From CF-161 sp035259145 (lineage in GTDB: Bacteria > Chloroflexota > Dormibacteria > Dormibacterales > Dormibacteraceae): a stretch of DNA of 23,705 bases. How positions within the stretch are numbered: position 1 is the first letter of the stretch; every line of letters begins with the position of its first letter. Position numbers and translations under genes: made by a program. The DNA is taken from positions 1-23,705 of the forward strand of contig DATFWQ010000157.1 of assembly GCA_035259145.1 (NCBI GenBank), written 5' to 3'. The notes under the pieces are model-generated. The model was not told the origin of the DNA. It saw nothing but the letters and a program-made list of their open reading frames with translations, and made no database searches. This document shows positions 21,701 through 23,705 of this stretch, in pieces.

Positions 21701-22621
21701 ATGGCGGAGACCCTCGCGACCGAGAAGGGGCTGACGCTGCATCAGCTCAGGACGTTCCGCGCCGTGGCGGAGCAGCTCAGCTTCAGCGCCGCGGCCCACG
21801 AGCTGAGCATCAGCCAGCCGTCGGTGTCCTACCAGGTCAAGGAGCTGGAGGCGGTGCTTGGGCTGCCCCTGATCGATCGGCTGGGAAAGCGCGTGCGCCT
21901 GACTGAGGCGGGCGAGGTCCTGTACGAGTACGCCCGCCGCACGCTAACGCTGCTTGACGAGGTGGCCCTCGTGATGGAGCAGATGCGCGGCATCGAGCGT
22001 GGGACGCTGCGCGTGGGGGCGAGCGCGACCGTCGGCATCTACGTCATCCCCCTGGCGCTGGGCGCCTACAAGAAGGTGCACCCCAACCTCGCGCTGTCAC
22101 TGGAGATCGGTTCCCGGGAGATGCTTCAGGAGCGCCTCAAGCGGGGGGTGCTCGACCTGGCGGTGCTCAGTCTCCCGATCGCGGACCCCAACCTGGAGTC
22201 GACGCCCTTCATGGAGGACGAGCTGGTCCTGGTCGTCCCGGCAGGCCACCCGCTCGCGGAAAGACGCCACCTGACGCTGCGCGACTTCACCGGCGAGAGC
22301 TTCTTGATGCGTGAGCCGGGCTCCGGCACGCGGCTTGCTGTCGAGATGGCCGCCCGCCGTGCCGGCGTCAGCCTCCAGGTTGGAATGGAGCTCGGCAGCA
22401 ACGGCGCCATCAAGCACGCGGTGGAGGCCGGGCTGGGGGTGGCGGTGCTGTCCAGCCACGCGATCGAGCTGGAGCGAAAAGGCGGCGGTCTCGTGGTGGT
22501 GGACATCGAAGGCTTTCCGATCCTGCGGCCCTGGAGCATCGTGCACCTGCGCCGGCGCCAGCTGCCGGCCGCGGTTGCTCAGTTCATCGAGTTCCTGCGA
22601 GAGGGCGAATGGAAGGTGTAG
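21701..22621 (+). CDS. LysR-family transcriptional regulator
   Basis: The 306-residue protein has an N-terminal winged HTH (LTLHQLRTFRAVAEQLSFS, then SISQPSVSYQVKELEAVLGL and RLTEAGEVLYEYAR). An effector-binding domain from about residue 95 (GTLRVGASATVGIYVIPLAL, MREPGSGTRLAVE, KHAVEAGLGVAVLSSHAIE) resembles the CysB/CbbR branch. Such regulators usually control the divergently transcribed neighbour and repress themselves, so the acyl-CoA carboxylase is the natural target. ATG 21701 is 10 bases after TATGGT. The in-frame ATG at 21686 would lie inside that element and is less likely. Confidence 0.93.
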   Translation: MAETLATEKGLTLHQLRTFRAVAEQLSFSAAAHELSISQPSVSYQVKELEAVLGLPLIDRLGKRVRLTEAGEVLYEYARRTLTLLDEVALVMEQMRGIERGTLRVGASATVGIYVIPLALGAYKKVHPNLALSLEIGSREMLQERLKRGVLDLAVLSLPIADPNLESTPFMEDELVLVVPAGHPLAERRHLTLRDFTGESFLMREPGSGTRLAVEMAARRAGVSLQVGMELGSNGAIKHAVEAGLGVAVLSSHAIELERKGGGLVVVDIEGFPILRPWSIVHLRRRQLPAAVAQFIEFLREGEWKV

Positions 22622-22631
22622 CCCGCCGTTC

Positions 22632-23435
22632 TCAGGTGGGAGGGGTGGGGACGATGCGTGCGACGTGCACCGCGTATCCCGGGTCACCTGGGGCAACCAG
22701 ATGCCAGGGCCTGCCCGTCCAGCACACCAGCACCCGACCCACGAGCGTGTCATCCCGGATGAAGTGTGCGACCGCCGCGGCGATCTCCTCCGGGGTGGTC
22801 ATAGGGGCAGGCAGCGCCGCACGCTCCGCTGGCTTCATCGCTGCGAGCTGGTCGCGGACGCGCTCGGTCAGGATCCAGTTCGGCACCACGCAGTTGATGC
22901 GAACATGGTGCCGCCTGGCGAGCGGCGCGAGCACCACCGACAGCCGGATCAAGCCGGCCTTCGCGGCGGCGTACTCCGGCGAGTCGTGCGGTCCGTGGCC
23001 GAGGCCGGCCACAGAGGAGATGTTCACGACCGCGCCGCCGTCGCGACGGGCCATCGCCGGCAGCGCATGCTGGATCGCCAGCATCGGCCCTGTCAGGTTG
23101 AGCGTCAGCGTGCGGCCCCAGTGGTCGCTCGGTGCGTCCGGAAACACGGGCTCGGGTACGCCCCCGGCGTTGTTGACGAGGATGTCCAGACCGCCGAACG
23201 TCTCTTCAGCGAAAGCAACCATCGCCCGCACGTCCGGCTCGACCGTAACGTCGGCGCGCAAGAACGCGGCACGACCACCGGCGCCCTCGATCCGCTGAGC
23301 CGTTTCAAGCCCACCCAGGGCATCTATGTCTGCGACCACCGTGGCGGCACCGTCCGCCGCCAGCCGTGCCGCGATGGCTCTTCCGGCGCCGGCACCCGCA
23401 CCGGTGACCAGCGCCACCTTCCCCTCGATCTCCAT
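22632..23435 (-). CDS. SDR-family oxidoreductase
   Basis: The 267-residue classical SDR has TGAGAGAGRAIA near residue 13, ADID after the second strand (the Asp favours NAD(H)), ILVNNAGG, a Ser in VNISSVAG, and catalytic Tyr155 and Lys159 in YAAAK. It ends with an atypical C-terminus, TLVGRVLVCWTGRPWHLV, where most members have GG..LTVDGG. The substrate is unknown. The start at ATG 23435 is preceded by TACGAT at 7 bases; the longer frame to 23603 runs over an SD-bearing promoter region for the next gene. It is convergent with LysR, with 10 bases between the stops. Confidence 0.92.
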   Translation of the reverse strand: MEIEGKVALVTGAGAGAGRAIAARLAADGAATVVADIDALGGLETAQRIEGAGGRAAFLRADVTVEPDVRAMVAFAEETFGGLDILVNNAGGVPEPVFPDAPSDHWGRTLTLNLTGPMLAIQHALPAMARRDGGAVVNISSVAGLGHGPHDSPEYAAAKAGLIRLSVVLAPLARRHHVRINCVVPNWILTERVRDQLAAMKPAERAALPAPMTTPEEIAAAVAHFIRDDTLVGRVLVCWTGRPWHLVAPGDPGYAVHVARIVPTPPT

Positions 23436-23442
23436 GCAGAAG

Positions 23443-23448
23443 ATCGTA
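23443..23448 (-). promoter_or_regulatory. Putative -10 element (TACGAT), leaderless
   Basis: On the minus strand TACGAT is followed by 7 bases and then ATG 23435. No -35 was recognised. Confidence 0.5.
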
Positions 23449-23580
23449 GGTGTCAGTCGGGGGTGGCTTTGATCAGTCCGACCGGCCCCACCGCTCAGGT
23501 GCTCGATCAGCGGGGTGCGCGATGGTTCTGCCCGCGCTCTGGCAGTCTTATCTCTTCTGCAAACGAACCCACTGCTCAAA

Positions 23581-23592
23581 GGAGGCAAGGAG
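23581..23592 (+). promoter_or_regulatory. Shine-Dalgarno region before the MBL-fold gene
   Basis: GGAGGCAAGGAG directly precedes ATG 23593. The first GGAGG (23581-23585) is 7 bases from the start, an ideal spacing. The rest of the gap back to 23436 shows no other clear signal. Confidence 0.7.
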
Positions 23593-23705
23593 ATGGCGAT
23601 CAACGATCAGGTCAAGTTCACCTGGATCGGGCACGGCACCTGGAAGGTCCGCACCGCGCACGGCAAGGACATGCTGATCGATCCCTGGGTGATGTCCAAC
23701 CCGGT
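23593..23705 (+). CDS. Metal-dependent hydrolase, MBL fold (N-terminal part, cut by window edge)
   Basis: The first 37 residues read MAINDQVKFTWIGHGTWKV, followed by GKDMLIDPW. The 'WIGHGT(W/F)' start and the 'IDPW' strand match the N-terminus of UPF0173/L-ascorbate-6-phosphate-lactonase-like metallo-beta-lactamase-fold hydrolases. The HxHxDH zinc motif would lie beyond the window, so family assignment rests on the N-terminus only. It is SD-led, unlike most neighbours. Confidence 0.7.
   Translation, partial: MAINDQVKFTWIGHGTWKVRTAHGKDMLIDPWVMSNP

Noticed and set aside
21679..21702. ATG at 21702 (minus) as the carboxylase start
   Set aside because: It would overlap the LysR ATG and place the -10 element inside the gene; GTG 21678 fits a promoter 7 bases upstream.
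23450..23677. 75-codon plus-strand frame overlapping the MBL-fold gene start
   Set aside because: It has no motif or SD; the MBL-fold frame has a strong SD and a recognisable N-terminus.

Overview
The window is GC-rich, gene-dense bacterial chromosome with 22 protein genes that I can support, one 29-codon leader ORF and an IS fragment. Several traits fit Actinomycetota or a neighbouring soil lineage such as Chloroflexota/Dormibacterota: a fused CofG-CofH (FbiC) F420 enzyme, a CGAAC-N4-GTTC type LexA operator, frequent GTG/TTG starts, and many starts preceded at a fixed short distance by TAnnnT, the hallmark of leaderless mRNAs. I cannot fix the phylum from sequence reading alone. No tRNA, rRNA, CRISPR or phage genes were seen.

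Layout. Positions 1-205 hold the C-terminal end of an IS630-type transposase. Positions 221-4347 form one operon of an RhlG-like SDR reductase, fbiA (cofD) and fbiC, which make the deazaflavin core and lactyl-type side chain of coenzyme F420. Positions 4409-7057 hold an M3-like zinc peptidase, a YqeY-family protein and endonuclease III. Positions 7092-8024 encode an SplB-like radical SAM protein behind a LexA-like operator. Positions 8055-8622 carry two small overlapping genes of unknown function, closed by a strong hairpin. A DUF4870 membrane protein with a Pro-rich repeat tail lies on the minus strand at 8652-9236. Positions 9387-11781 hold an unknown membrane/extracytoplasmic protein, a small membrane protein and a DUF72 protein, all overlapping.

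Positions 11818-13711 hold a divergent pair, an SDR and a zinc alcohol dehydrogenase, followed by a DinB-family protein. Positions 14281-14632 are two tandem copies of a structured 176-bp repeat. A GH2 glycoside hydrolase (minus) faces away from a leader ORF, an MsiK/UgpC-type sugar ABC ATPase and a ParB-fold protein (plus), which suggests carbohydrate use. The rest holds a YgjP-like metalloprotease, a LigB-type dioxygenase, an acyl-CoA carboxylase beta subunit divergent from a LysR regulator, a third SDR, and the start of an MBL-fold hydrolase.

Most genes look like housekeeping or general metabolism. The more unusual signals are regulatory: ten TAnnnT-start pairs, a symmetric -10 element shared by LysR and the carboxylase, the LexA-like site on the splB-like gene, a strong-SD leader ORF before the ABC ATPase, the 176-bp tandem repeat with a possible relative near 19.1 kb, and a 24-residue in-frame insertion in the first SDR.
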